Shown piece after piece: positions 26,276 to 38,858 of a stretch of 64,000 nucleotides of DNA. The stretch covers positions 1,736,001 to 1,800,000 of the forward strand of contig NZ_CP032570.1 in assembly GCF_003626915.1 (NCBI RefSeq), in the 5' to 3' direction. Source of the stretch: Tsuneonella amylolytica. Its GTDB lineage: Bacteria; Pseudomonadota; Alphaproteobacteria; Sphingomonadales; Sphingomonadaceae. A model generated the notes under the pieces. That model worked only from the letters and a program-made list of their open reading frames with translations, was not told the origin of the DNA and ran no database searches. A program made the translations under genes and the position numbers. The first letter of the stretch is position 1. The number at the start of each line of letters is the position of its first letter.

Positions 26276-26924
26276 GACGCGCGGCGGCGGCGTAGAACTC
26301 GCACAGGTCGTTCACCGGACACACGGGACACTGCGGGCTGCGCGCCTTGCAGATACGCTTGCCGAGCTGGATCAGCCAGAAATGTCCCTCGTGAAACGCC
26401 CAGGCGGGCGCGCGCGCCTCCAGCTGCCCGGCGGTCTTGTCGGCAGTCCTGGCGTTCGTCAGCCCGATACGGTTGCAGACGCGGTGGACGTGGGTGTCGA
26501 CCGCGATGGTGTCGGTGCCGAACGTGAACTGCAGCACGATGTCGGCGCACTTGCGCCCGATGCCGGGCAGCGCCATCAGCCCTCCGCGCGTGTCGGGCAC
26601 CACGCCGCCGTGCCGATCGAGCAGCGCGGCGCAGAACGCGCGGATGTTGCGCGCCTTCATGTTGTAGAGACCGGCGGGCTTGATGGCCGCGGCGATCGCC
26701 GCGTCGTCGAGCTTCAGCATCGTGCGCGGGGTGCGGGCGAGCCGGAACAGCGCCTTCGTGGCGGCGGCGGTGTTGCGGTCGAGCGACTGGGCCGACAGCA
26801 TGCAGGCGATGCAGCTGCGGAAGGCGTCGGGCTGGCCCTTGGGACCCTTCGCCCCCCGCGTGCGGCCTGGCATCGCCTGCGACAGGCGGCGGAACACCTC
26901 TTCGACTTCGTCCTCGCCCAGCAT
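26265..26924 (-). CDS. nth: Endonuclease III
   Basis: 219 aa bifunctional DNA glycosylase/AP lyase that removes oxidised pyrimidines. The helix-hairpin-helix LPGIGRKCADIVL carries the catalytic Lys and VDTHVHRV the catalytic Asp. The C-terminal 4Fe-4S site is C-x6-C-x2-C-x5-C (CKARSPQCPVCPVNDLC). Length and spacing match E. coli Nth. It starts 6 bp after the stop of another HhH-GPD gene and ends the minus-strand run that begins with guaA. Confidence 0.95.
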   Translation of the reverse strand: MLGEDEVEEVFRRLSQAMPGRTRGAKGPKGQPDAFRSCIACMLSAQSLDRNTAAATKALFRLARTPRTMLKLDDAAIAAAIKPAGLYNMKARNIRAFCAALLDRHGGVVPDTRGGLMALPGIGRKCADIVLQFTFGTDTIAVDTHVHRVCNRIGLTNARTADKTAGQLEARAPAWAFHEGHFWLIQLGKRICKARSPQCPVCPVNDLCEFYAAAARPTA

Positions 26925-26930
26925 GAAGCC

Positions 26931-27647
26931 CTAGCGGTCGGGAACGCGCGCGGTTCCGGCGGGGCAAAGCGACAGCGCGGGGCACTCGGCACACAGCGGC
27001 GCGGCGGGCCGGCAGAACTGCTGGCCGAGCTTCTTCATCAGAAGGTGGTGCTCGTCGAATTCGGCGGCAGTCCATTCGGGCGGCATAGCGGGCATCAGGC
27101 TGTCGAAGGCGCGGATCGTGTCGGCGCGCGGCGGCACCAGCTTCATCCGCTGGCTGACGCGGATGTGGTGGCTGTCGAGCACCAGCGCGCGCCGGTCGAA
27201 GGTGCTGGCGTTCATAACCCCGGCGGCGACCTTGCGCCCAACGCCGGGCAGGCTTTCCAGCCACGCCATCGCGTCTTCGGTGGAGAGCGCGCCGAGGTGC
27301 GAGAGGTCCATACGGCCGATCCGCTCGACTACGCCGCCCAACGCCGATTTGACCCGGGCGGCGGCAATGTCGGGAAAGGTTTGCGTCGCGAGCTCGGCCT
27401 CCAGTTCCTCCACCGGCGCGGCGGCGACCGCGTCCCACGAGCCGTAGCGGACGAGCAGGCGTTCGGTCGCGGCGTTCGACGTCGGCGTCAGTGTGCGCGC
27501 GCCGATCACACCCTGCACCAGCACCCATTCGGGCTTGCGCCAGTCCGCCGCGGCACGGTCGATGCGGCCGAAGCGCTGGATCATCAGCGCCTGCAATCGG
27601 CGCAGCACATCGGTGCGCGGATCGGGGCCGAAGTCGAGCTGGTTCAC
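26931..27647 (-). CDS. Endonuclease III-related HhH-GPD Fe-S protein, copy A
   Basis: 238 aa. HhH LPGVGRKVAAGVM with Lys, DSHHIRV with the Asp position, and a C-terminal Fe-S site C-x6-C-x2-C-x5-C (FCRPAAPLCAECPALSLC). It differs from true Nth in having EWVLVQGVIGARTL in place of the usual LLSAQ..D segment and DEHHLLMKKLGQQF before the cluster. The start is GTG at 27647, overlapping the kinase stop (GTGA). Likely a DNA glycosylase of unknown base preference. Confidence 0.85.
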   Translation of the reverse strand: MNQLDFGPDPRTDVLRRLQALMIQRFGRIDRAAADWRKPEWVLVQGVIGARTLTPTSNAATERLLVRYGSWDAVAAAPVEELEAELATQTFPDIAAARVKSALGGVVERIGRMDLSHLGALSTEDAMAWLESLPGVGRKVAAGVMNASTFDRRALVLDSHHIRVSQRMKLVPPRADTIRAFDSLMPAMPPEWTAAEFDEHHLLMKKLGQQFCRPAAPLCAECPALSLCPAGTARVPDR

Positions 27648-28441
27648 CGGATCGCCACTGGTACGCGCTCGGCGGACAGGTCGACGATGAGGTCGGCGGG
27701 CTCGCCTGCCAGCATGGCTCGGGTTATCCGCTCGTAATGCTGGACGAAGCGGGCGAGGGCGGCGGGCGGCATGGCCCGATCCCCGAGATGCGCTTCCTGC
27801 TCGCCGCGCCATCGCTCGACGACGGCGAAGGACGGCGCGCGAAGCACGACGGTGAGGTCGAGGCGGCCGAACAACCCGGTGTAACCGGTCGCCAGCCGAT
27901 CGTTGACCCAGCGCCGCCATATGCCATCCGCGTCCTCGAACCGTTCGAGTGCGTTGACCGGTTCGGCCAGTTCGACCGCCGGCTGCGGCAATGCGCCGAC
28001 GCACCAGCCTTCAAGCAATACGACATCGACCGGGCCGGCCACTGTCCGCGACCCGGCACGGTCGTCGTTCGCCTTGTCGAACACCGGCACGTGCGCGCTG
28101 CCGCCGGCGAGCAACACATCGAGCGCATCCGACAACAGCCCGACATTGTGCGTCCCCGGCACCCCTCGCGTGGCGAGGAGCGGGTGCACGTCTTGCGACA
28201 GCATCGCCCGCTCGGCGCGGGTGAGGTAGAAATCGTCGAGCGCGAGGATCGCGGTGTGCAGGCCCCGGTCCGCCAGCAACGCGGCGAGGCGCGGGGCCAT
28301 CGTGCTCTTTCCCGAGCCCTGCGATCCCGCCAGCCCCACCAGGACCGGGCGGCCCAGCGCGGTGTGACGCCCGGCGACGGCGAGCCCGGCCGCCGCGTCA
28401 GCAGCGGGCCAGCCTAGGTCCGGCTCTGTCCGGTCGGGCAT
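27644..28441 (-). CDS. P-loop kinase, D-glycerate 3-kinase-like
   Basis: 265 aa. Walker A GLAGSQGSGKST, then LALDDFYLTRAERAML and RGVPGTHNVGLL, the signature of the eukaryote-type glycerate kinase / YGR205-like group, and LLEGWCVG as Walker B-like strand. It would phosphorylate D-glycerate to 3-phosphoglycerate in the cytosol, though related proteins act on other small hydroxy compounds. The start at 28441 overlaps the upstream gene by 28 bp. It is sandwiched between two paralogous HhH-GPD genes, which is not explained by metabolism. Confidence 0.8.
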   Translation of the reverse strand: MPDRTEPDLGWPAADAAAGLAVAGRHTALGRPVLVGLAGSQGSGKSTMAPRLAALLADRGLHTAILALDDFYLTRAERAMLSQDVHPLLATRGVPGTHNVGLLSDALDVLLAGGSAHVPVFDKANDDRAGSRTVAGPVDVVLLEGWCVGALPQPAVELAEPVNALERFEDADGIWRRWVNDRLATGYTGLFGRLDLTVVLRAPSFAVVERWRGEQEAHLGDRAMPPAALARFVQHYERITRAMLAGEPADLIVDLSAERVPVAIR

Positions 28442-29097
28442 AGCGAGAGCGCGGGGCATTCGGGGCACTTGGGGTTCTTCGGCGTGCAGATCTCGCGGCC
28501 CAAGTCCTTCATCAGCATGTGGTGTTCGTCGATCGTGGCCGCGTCCCATTCGGGCGGAAGTTGCGGCATGAGCGCGTCATAGGCCTTCGCGGTATCTTCG
28601 CCCGCGGCGATCAGCCCGAGCCGCGCGAGAATGCGAAGGTGGTGCGTATCGAGCACGAGCGCGGGCTGGTCGAGCGTGGTGGTGTTCACGACCTGCGCGG
28701 CAATCTTGCGCCCCGCGCCGGGCAGCGCCTCGATCCACGCGACGGCTTCCGACGTATCCATGCTTTCGAGCAGCGACAGGTCGACGGTGCCGACTCGCTC
28801 ACGGATCGCGCCGAGCACCCCATGCACCCGCTTCGCCGACTGGTTGGGAAACCGAACGCCCTTGAGCGCTGTGACAAGGTCTTCGAGCGGCAGCGCCGCC
28901 ACCGCGTCCCACGATCCGTTCTCGGCAAGCACCCGGTCCGCCACCGCACTCGACGCCTCGCTCGGCATACGGCTACCGATCAGCCCCTGCACCAGCGACC
29001 ATTCCGGCGCGCGGCGATCTTCAGGGGCACGGAGCATGTGCCCGAAGCGCTGTACTAGCGCGTCCTGCAGGCGGCGGAGGATTTCGGTTGCGTGGAT
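28414..29097 (-). CDS. Endonuclease III-related HhH-GPD Fe-S protein, copy B (possible AUC start)
   Basis: Paralogue of copy A: EWSLVQGLIGSRM, LPGAGRKIAAQVV, LDTHHLRI, DEHHMLMKDLGREI and a Fe-S site ending CPECPALSLC. The first conventional ATG is at 29037, but coding similarity continues upstream: ILRRLQDALVQRFG here, VLRRLQALMIQRFG in copy A. No ATG, GTG or TTG lies in that stretch. ATC at 29097-29095 sits 8 bp after GGAAGGAG, an excellent Shine-Dalgarno, giving 227 aa. A rare AUC start, or a recent ATG-to-ATC change, is proposed. Confidence 0.82.
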   Translation of the reverse strand: MHATEILRRLQDALVQRFGHMLRAPEDRRAPEWSLVQGLIGSRMPSEASSAVADRVLAENGSWDAVAALPLEDLVTALKGVRFPNQSAKRVHGVLGAIRERVGTVDLSLLESMDTSEAVAWIEALPGAGRKIAAQVVNTTTLDQPALVLDTHHLRILARLGLIAAGEDTAKAYDALMPQLPPEWDAATIDEHHMLMKDLGREICTPKNPKCPECPALSLCPTGQSRT

Positions 29098-29165
29098 CTC
29101 GGCGGCTCCTTCCGTCGCCGAGCGATTTGGCCGGATTGATCCCCCGGATCAATCCGTGTCGCAAA

Positions 29166-30740
<1,575 letters not shown>

Positions 30741-31094
30741 GCGGGCCGTTAAGCGAAGCCCTTCGCCCGAGTCCAGCAACGGCAGCGCGTCCTCCCCGAT
30801 GAAGCGTTACGACATTGGAACGAACAGTTGCACCAAACGCAACACATCGCGCCGTTTTCTCATTTGTGAAAAGTGCGGCGCAAGATTATTTCGGGCGCCG
30901 AAGCCGGGCTGCATCCAGTCCTCTCCCCCGTGTGATGGGGCACCCCGGCATCGCCGACCGGCCCCGTCCCCCCGAGTAGGCCCGTCGGCGAGTTCGCCCC
31001 GTCCGCCCCGATGCGGATGCGCGCGACGTGAAACGGGGCGGCTGGCCACTCCTCTCCCTCCCAGGCCGCCGCCCCGTATTCATTCCCCCATCGC
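30741..31094. other. 354-bp gap between guaA and an AMP-forming ligase gene
   Basis: Both flanking genes are on the minus strand. The half near guaA (30741-30900) is AT-richer and should hold the guaA promoter; TTTTCTCATTTGTGAAAA at 30855-30872 is a palindrome with one central mismatch pair. The half near 31095 holds the terminator-like stem of the ligase gene. A short zinc-ribbon-like frame at 30799 is not supported. Confidence 0.45.
31033..31077 (-). terminator. Probable terminator of the AMP-forming ligase operon
   Basis: On the minus strand ACGGGGCGGC (31077-31068) pairs exactly with GCCGCCCCGT (31042-31033) around 25 nt, and TT follows. It begins 18 bp past the stop at 31095. A 10-bp GC stem is strong, but the T-run is short. 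Confidence 0.5.
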
Positions 31095-32672
31095 TCAGGC
31101 CGGTTGCGGCAGCGTGTCGGCGATCGTCCTGAGTTCGGTTTTCAGCAACTTGCCGATGTGGCTGCGCGGCATCTCGTCGATCGCATGGAGCATCGCGAGC
31201 CGCTGGGTCTTGCCGAGCTTGCCGTTGGTATCGGCCATGATGGCCGGCAGGTCCGCCTCGCCGGCGCCGCCCGCCAGCCGGACGAAGCCGACCGGGGTCT
31301 CTCCCCACTTGTGGCTCGGTACGCCGATCACCGCGGCTTCGACCACCCGCGGATCCGCCTCGAGCGCCGTTTCGAGGTCGCTCGGGAAGATGTTGAACCC
31401 GCCCGAGATGATCATGTCCTTCGCACGGCCGACGAGTTCGACGAAGCCGTCGGCGTCGATCCGTCCGATGTCGCCCATCCGCTGCCAGACCTCGCCGGTC
31501 TCGGGATCGGTCCAGTACCCTTCGCGCGTCTTGGCGTCCTGGTTCTTGTAGCCCGACATCATCGTCGGCGACCGCCCCACGAGGTTGCCCGGCGTCCCCG
31601 GCGGCACCGGCCGATCCTCGTCGTCGAGGACTTTGAGCTCGCTCACCGGAGAGGGGCGGCCGACGGTGTGCAGCTTGTCCGGAAACTCGTGCGCGTTGAG
31701 CAGGCACACGACGCCGCCTTCGGTCATCGAATAGATTTCGGTGAGCGTGCCGGGCATCCGGTCCAGCACCTCGCGCTTCAGCTCGGCGGAAAACGGCGCG
31801 GAGGTGCAGTACTTCACCGCCAGGTTCGACAGGTCGAAGTCGCCGAAGGTCGGCTCGGCCATCAGCCTCTGATACTGGACCGGCACCAGCATCGTCACGC
31901 GCGTCCTGTCGGCTTCGGCATGGGCGAGCCAGCGCCTGCTATCGAACTTGCCCATCACGCGCACCGTGCCGCCCGCCAGCAGCGGGGCGAGGAAGGCCAC
32001 CATCGTGGTGTTCGAATAGAGCGGGGTGGAGGCGAGGCTCACCGGGTCCATTCCGCTGGCGGCGAACGCGCTCGCCGTGGTGGCGAACTGCCGCCAGCGC
32101 ATCAGGTGCGAATGGACGATGCCCTTCGGGATGCCGGTCGTGCCGCTGGAATAGATGATGTTGAACGGATCGCGCTCGTCCGGATCGAACGGCGGAGCGG
32201 TCGTACCCGCAGGCGCCATCCAGTCGCCCAGTTCTTCGTCGAGGACGATGCGGGTCATGCCGGGAAACGCGTCGTCGCCGAGTTCGGCCAGCTTCGCACG
32301 ATCGACGAAGATGTGCTTCGCCCCCGAGTCCTTCGCCATGCCGGCGAGCTGCTCGGCACTGGCGCTGGTCGTGAGCGGGGCCGCGACCCCGCCCGCGCGC
32401 ACCGCGGCGAGGAAGACGAGCGCATAGGGAACCGTGCTGGTCCCGAGGATCGCCACAGACTGGCCGCGCTCGAGCCCGTCCTCGATGAGGCGCGCGGCGA
32501 TCCGCTCTATCCGGTCGCCGAGCTCACCCCACGTGATCTCGCCATCCTCGTCGCGCAGCGCGGGCTTTCCGGGCTGTACCCGCGCCCAGTCTGCCAAGAC
32601 CTGCGGAAAGGAGCCATAGGGCTGCGACAGGCCGGCGGTGATGCCTTCGGCGCTCGTAATCGGGTCATTCAT
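31095..32672 (-). CDS. AMP-dependent synthetase/ligase (acyl-CoA synthetase family)
   Basis: 525 aa ANL-superfamily enzyme activating a carboxylic acid as acyl-AMP, then usually loading CoA. The phosphate loop YSSGTTGIPKG, YSMTEGG (A5), GDIGRIDADGFVELVGR (A7-A8) and the C-terminal Lys region SHIGKLLKTEL are present. Start ATG at 32672 overlaps the transporter stop (TAATG). It is the last gene of a four-gene coupled run. The acid substrate cannot be predicted. Confidence 0.9.
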   Translation of the reverse strand: MNDPITSAEGITAGLSQPYGSFPQVLADWARVQPGKPALRDEDGEITWGELGDRIERIAARLIEDGLERGQSVAILGTSTVPYALVFLAAVRAGGVAAPLTTSASAEQLAGMAKDSGAKHIFVDRAKLAELGDDAFPGMTRIVLDEELGDWMAPAGTTAPPFDPDERDPFNIIYSSGTTGIPKGIVHSHLMRWRQFATTASAFAASGMDPVSLASTPLYSNTTMVAFLAPLLAGGTVRVMGKFDSRRWLAHAEADRTRVTMLVPVQYQRLMAEPTFGDFDLSNLAVKYCTSAPFSAELKREVLDRMPGTLTEIYSMTEGGVVCLLNAHEFPDKLHTVGRPSPVSELKVLDDEDRPVPPGTPGNLVGRSPTMMSGYKNQDAKTREGYWTDPETGEVWQRMGDIGRIDADGFVELVGRAKDMIISGGFNIFPSDLETALEADPRVVEAAVIGVPSHKWGETPVGFVRLAGGAGEADLPAIMADTNGKLGKTQRLAMLHAIDEMPRSHIGKLLKTELRTIADTLPQPA

Positions 32673-33607
32673 TACTGCCGGTCCTTGTCGCCGCTCTCTG
32701 CCGTTTGATCGTAAGCCGTGAATTGAAGGCGATCGAGACGCCAAGCGGGATAGGGAGCCATGAGTTCTTCCGGGGAGGGGACGGGTCCCGGATCGGCGAC
32801 GTTCTCAACCGAAGCGTAGATGTAGCGCCCGGACTCGCGAAGACGGACCGTGGCACGGGGCCAACGGTCCAGCAGGCGTTCCTTGAGTTGCCGGGCATCG
32901 TCGGCAATGTCGGAACTTTCCAACGCGCGAGGGGCACCATCGAGCAATTCGGCGGCGGCGGTCCGGATGTTTTGATATCCGTCCTTCAATATCGAGATCG
33001 CGATGAATAGCGCGGCTGCGCTGTCGGCCCACCAGTATCCCAGACCGATCCCCATCACACCGACTACGCCGGCCAGACCCGTCTGCCAGTCGGCTTTCTG
33101 CATGAGTGCGTCGGTATGCAGGACCTTGTCCCGCAGGCGTTCGGCGACGGGCTGCTTCATCCGGCCCAGGACGACGGGCGGAACGATCGAGTAAACCAAC
33201 GCGGCGACCATCAGCCATCCCAGCCAGATGTCGCGCCCGAACAGGGTTACGGGCGGAACGGTCGGATGTTCTCCCATCAGGAGGGTGGTCGCGCTTTCGT
33301 AGAACAGGAATCCGCCCACGAGTGCCAACGCGACCGCGGCGATCAGGAAGGCCAAACTGTTGAAACGGACGAAACCGAAGGGGAATTTTTCCGTCGATCG
33401 CTTCGGTTCAAGCCCTGCGGCGACGAGCCAGGTCACCGCCGGTACGAGGCTGAGCACGTCTTCGATCAGCGCGCTTTGCATGGCCTTGCTTGCACCCATG
33501 GTGAAATACATCGCGGCGATGATCGAACTCATCCACGCCAGCGTCCACCATTCGAGCCGGCGAGCCCGTGCGAAATCGGCCCGTATCTCCTCGGGAATGC
33601 CGCTCAT
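32672..33607 (-). CDS. Cation diffusion facilitator family transporter
   Basis: 311 aa inner-membrane protein with about six hydrophobic helices. The paired motif around HTDALMQKADW (His/Asp and Asp, helix V) matches the CDF metal site, and a first-helix Asp equivalent may be replaced since MGASKAMQSALIEDVLS carries the second acidic site. The C-terminal ~80 residues form a short ferredoxin-like tail. Substrate is probably Zn, Fe, Mn or Co, not resolvable. Start overlaps the lipoprotein stop by 4 bp. Confidence 0.85.
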   Translation of the reverse strand: MSGIPEEIRADFARARRLEWWTLAWMSSIIAAMYFTMGASKAMQSALIEDVLSLVPAVTWLVAAGLEPKRSTEKFPFGFVRFNSLAFLIAAVALALVGGFLFYESATTLLMGEHPTVPPVTLFGRDIWLGWLMVAALVYSIVPPVVLGRMKQPVAERLRDKVLHTDALMQKADWQTGLAGVVGVMGIGLGYWWADSAAALFIAISILKDGYQNIRTAAAELLDGAPRALESSDIADDARQLKERLLDRWPRATVRLRESGRYIYASVENVADPGPVPSPEELMAPYPAWRLDRLQFTAYDQTAESGDKDRQ

Positions 33608-34029
33608 GGGGCCGACCCCTCCACCAGGTCGATCCAACCGTTCTCGCCGTTTTTGAAGGCGAAGCGCGTGAGGCGCATCGACTTGGGCGGAGACGGCGGG
33701 CCACCCGGCGGCGTTCCGAAATGAACCGCGGTGGCCCATGGCGAATCGTCGGCGAAACGGCCCAGGACGATATCGAACCGGTCATCCTCCAGCCCTTCGA
33801 GAAGCTCCTCGCCATGCCCCCGGACCGAGACGACGCGCGCGCCGGTTTTCCGCGCGACGGTGGCAAGGGTCGCAAGACTTTCCGGATCGGGCGTAACGCC
33901 CGCTATGATTCCGAGACGGATCGCCCCCCGTTCGCGGATGCGACTTTCGGTTTCGCCGGGGTCGCGCGGTATGTCGCATCCTGTAAGCGTGACCAGACCC
34001 AGCGCTATCGCAAGATAAATCCGCATCAT
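33604..34029 (-). CDS. Small lipoprotein resembling the N-terminal lobe of a solute-binding protein
   Basis: 141 aa. Lipobox LTGC (Cys17), then RIRERGAIRLGIIAG, the opening of many family 3 periplasmic binding proteins, and a second strand pair (ARVVSVRGHGEELLEGLEDDRFDIVLG). The protein ends where a binding protein would cross into its second lobe, so this is either a one-lobe sensor or a shortened relative. Starts 1 bp after the peptidase stop; ATG at 34029 or 34026. Outer-membrane or periplasmic anchor, role unknown. Confidence 0.72.
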   Translation of the reverse strand: MMRIYLAIALGLVTLTGCDIPRDPGETESRIRERGAIRLGIIAGVTPDPESLATLATVARKTGARVVSVRGHGEELLEGLEDDRFDIVLGRFADDSPWATAVHFGTPPGGPPSPPKSMRLTRFAFKNGENGWIDLVEGSAP

Positions 34030-34030
34030 C

Positions 34031-35458
34031 CTACTTCGACGACAACGCCTGGACCAAGTCGTAAAGGAAGTCGCGGCCGCGATAGACGCCGGCGATCTCG
34101 ATCCGTTCGTTGAGGCCGTGGGTTCCGTTGCCGTCGGGATTTGCCCAGGCGCTCGGCACGCCGTAAGTCGGGATGCCCGCCCCGCCGGTATAGACACCGT
34201 CGGTCGCCCCGGTGCTCATCGTCGGGACGACCGGCACGCCGGGGAAATACTTCTTCGCCAGCGTCTCGATCGGGCCGATGATGGCAGGGTTCATCGGCGG
34301 GTTGACCGCAAGCGGCTTGTCGTCACGGCCATAGGCGATCGAGATTTTGTCGTTGCCGATCACGCGAGCGAGTTCGCCCTTGATCTCCTCGGGCGTATGG
34401 CCGGGGAAGATGCGGCAATTGACGTTGGCGGTGACCTTCTGCGGCAGCGCGTTCACCGCGTGACCGCCCTCGATCATCGTGGCGACGCAGGTCGTCCGCA
34501 ACATCGAATGCAACGCCTTGTCCCGGTCCACAACCGCGAGCGCGGCGGTGTCGCCGAGGTTCTTCGACAGCGCGACCATCGCCTTGCCCGCCTCGTCCTG
34601 GCGGATCGCGCCTGCCTTGGCGAAGAAGGCGCGGGTGGTGTCGTTGAACTCGGCCGGGAATTCGTGCTTCGCCACCGCGTCGAGTGCCCGCGCCATGTCG
34701 TAGATCGCGTTCTGCGGCACCGGCTGGCTCGAATGGCCGCCGGGGTTGGTCGCGGTCAGCTTGTAATCCTGGTAGACCTTCTCGCCGACCTGGACCGTCT
34801 GGACCACGAGGTTGCCGTTCCCGTCGGTCCGCCCGCCGCCGCCCTCGTTGAGAGCGAAGGCCGCGCCGACCAAGTCCTTGCGCTGGCTGGTGAGGTACTG
34901 CGCCCCGTTGAAGGCGGTGTCCGTCTCCTCGCCGCAGGTCAGCGCCATCTTGATCGTGCGCTGCGGCCGCTTGCCGGTTGCCTTCATGCGGATGAGCGTG
35001 TCGGCCCAGACCGAGGCCATGTACTTGTCGTCCACGATGCCGCGGGCGTAGTAGTATCCGTCTTCCTCGATGAACTTGAAGGGATCGCGCTCCCAGTCAG
35101 CGCGCTTGGCGGCGACGACGTCGATGTGTGCGAGCAGCAGCATCGGCTTCAACGTCTTCGAAGTGCCTTCCAGCGTGGCGACGAGGCCGCCGTCCTCCGG
35201 ATGCTCGGGCACCGAGAAAGGGGTCAGTTCGGCATCGGTGAAGCCCGCCGCCCGCATCCGCGCGGCGATCTGCGAGGCGGCCTTCGTGCAGCTGCCGCCG
35301 TTTACCGACGTGTCGGTTTCGACCAGTTCCTTGTACAGCGAGAGGAACTGCGTCTGATCCGCTCGCAGCGGGCCCATCGGCTCGATCTTCATCTGCGCTG
35401 TTGCGGGGGAGGTGGCCGCGACGAATGCGGCGGCGAGTGCGATCAGGCTGGTCTTCAT
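34031..35458 (-). CDS. Secreted M20 family metallopeptidase
   Basis: 475 aa, signal peptide MKTSLIALAAAFVAATSPATA. Zinc residues: His-x-Asp in LLAHIDVVAAKR, Glu-Glu in TCGEETDTAF, and a late His in NGTHGLNERI. The dimerisation domain has NPGGHSSQP. The family removes single residues from peptides or acyl-amino acids; a periplasmic di/tripeptidase role is likely. First gene of a run with the lipoprotein, CDF transporter and ligase, and it diverges from gyrB. Confidence 0.92.
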   Translation of the reverse strand: MKTSLIALAAAFVAATSPATAQMKIEPMGPLRADQTQFLSLYKELVETDTSVNGGSCTKAASQIAARMRAAGFTDAELTPFSVPEHPEDGGLVATLEGTSKTLKPMLLLAHIDVVAAKRADWERDPFKFIEEDGYYYARGIVDDKYMASVWADTLIRMKATGKRPQRTIKMALTCGEETDTAFNGAQYLTSQRKDLVGAAFALNEGGGGRTDGNGNLVVQTVQVGEKVYQDYKLTATNPGGHSSQPVPQNAIYDMARALDAVAKHEFPAEFNDTTRAFFAKAGAIRQDEAGKAMVALSKNLGDTAALAVVDRDKALHSMLRTTCVATMIEGGHAVNALPQKVTANVNCRIFPGHTPEEIKGELARVIGNDKISIAYGRDDKPLAVNPPMNPAIIGPIETLAKKYFPGVPVVPTMSTGATDGVYTGGAGIPTYGVPSAWANPDGNGTHGLNERIEIAGVYRGRDFLYDLVQALSSK

Positions 35459-35497
35459 GTTGGCACCCCCCCCGGTTGTTCGTTAAGCCTAAATTGA

Positions 35498-38104
<2,607 letters not shown>

Positions 38105-38120
38105 CTTTCGGCACGGAGAG

Positions 38121-38150
38121 TTGTCCGTCCCACGCCAGCGGGACGGACAA
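38121..38150. terminator. Strong hairpin after gyrB
   Basis: TTGTCCGTCCC (38121-38131) and GGGACGGACAA (38140-38150) form a perfect 11-bp stem with an 8-nt loop, 16 bp past the gyrB stop. It lacks a T-run on either strand. It lies between convergent gyrB and the 38183 gene and could end both transcripts. Confidence 0.65.
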
Positions 38151-38182
38151 CGGTATCGTCGGTCGAAGGCGGCCTTGCGGGC

Positions 38183-38770
38183 TTAGCGCATCGCCTGCGC
38201 CTGGCGGCTCACCGCGCCTTCGGGTCGCTCTGGTCCTTCCTGCGCGAGGTTGCTGAACAGCTCTTCGTAATGGATCATCGCCTGGCGAAGATCCTCGGTC
38301 GTCGCAGTGCCGTTGGTCTGCGCCAGCGCGATGTCGTGACCGGCGCGGTAGTGGCGGGCGACCTCGCCGTGATCGACCGTCAGGCTTTCGTAGCGGGCAT
38401 CGAAATCGTCGACCGGGTAACCGCGCGCGCCCATCACGCCGCCGATCACGCGGTCGGCGTCGAGCACGGCCTTGGCCGGATCGTCGACGAACCGGTGCTT
38501 GGCGGCGTGCCAGTCGTCGGTGAACCGGCGGCGTTCGTCCGGGCCGAGCGGGCGCAGGTCGAGCTTGGCGTGACGCTTCTCGCGCGCAAGGAGATCGTCC
38601 TCCGCCTTGCCGCGGGCACCGCGCGCTTCGAGCGTGCGGTCGTACTCGTCCTCGCCGAAGCGTTCGCGCAGGGCGGCCGTCCGGCGCGATCGGTAGAGAA
38701 ACCACAGGATCAGCGCCGCGACGAGAATCGCGGCGACGATGACTATGACGGTCGTCTGGTCGGGTTGCAT
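38183..38770 (-). CDS. Membrane-anchored hypothetical protein
   Basis: 195 aa. One N-terminal membrane helix (VIVIVAAILVAALILWFLY) followed by a charged ~170-residue cytoplasmic domain with repeated Arg/Asp/Glu helices and HDIALAQTNG near the C terminus. The conserved-looking FGEDEYDRTLEARG after the helix resembles a group of hypothetical secreted proteins of Sphingomonadales. Start at 38770 behind AAAGG rather than 38788. An EcfG-like promoter 49-74 bp upstream suggests stress control. Confidence 0.72.
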   Translation of the reverse strand: MQPDQTTVIVIVAAILVAALILWFLYRSRRTAALRERFGEDEYDRTLEARGARGKAEDDLLAREKRHAKLDLRPLGPDERRRFTDDWHAAKHRFVDDPAKAVLDADRVIGGVMGARGYPVDDFDARYESLTVDHGEVARHYRAGHDIALAQTNGTATTEDLRQAMIHYEELFSNLAQEGPERPEGAVSRQAQAMR

Positions 38771-38818
38771 ACGGGTGCCTTTCAACAAGTGTCACCCCTC
38801 CCGACCCTGTGCGAACCG

Positions 38819-38844
38819 AACTGCCCTGCGGGCCCGGCGGTTCC
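38819..38844 (-). promoter_or_regulatory. Candidate EcfG promoter of the 38770 gene
   Basis: Minus strand GGAAC (38844-38840), 17 bp, AGTT (38822-38819). It matches GGAAC-N17-NGTT with one deviation in the CGTT box. Confidence 0.45.
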
Positions 38845-38858
38845 GCGCGCGGCGCGGG

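Noticed and set aside
30859-30869. CTCATTTGTGA also occurs at 9822-9832 inside the cassette operator spacer
   Set aside because: An 11-bp match between two AT-richer intergenic sites with different flanks; no shared regulation is evident.
30799-30930. Short frame with CEKCG, zinc-ribbon-like, upstream of guaA
   Set aside because: It runs on antisense through the ligase gene without a stop, lies in promoter-like DNA and has no clear ribosome-binding site.
35483-35497. CtrA-like TTAA-N7-TTGA between the peptidase gene and gyrB
   Set aside because: One mismatch in the second half-site; such matches are expected by chance in an AT-richer gap.
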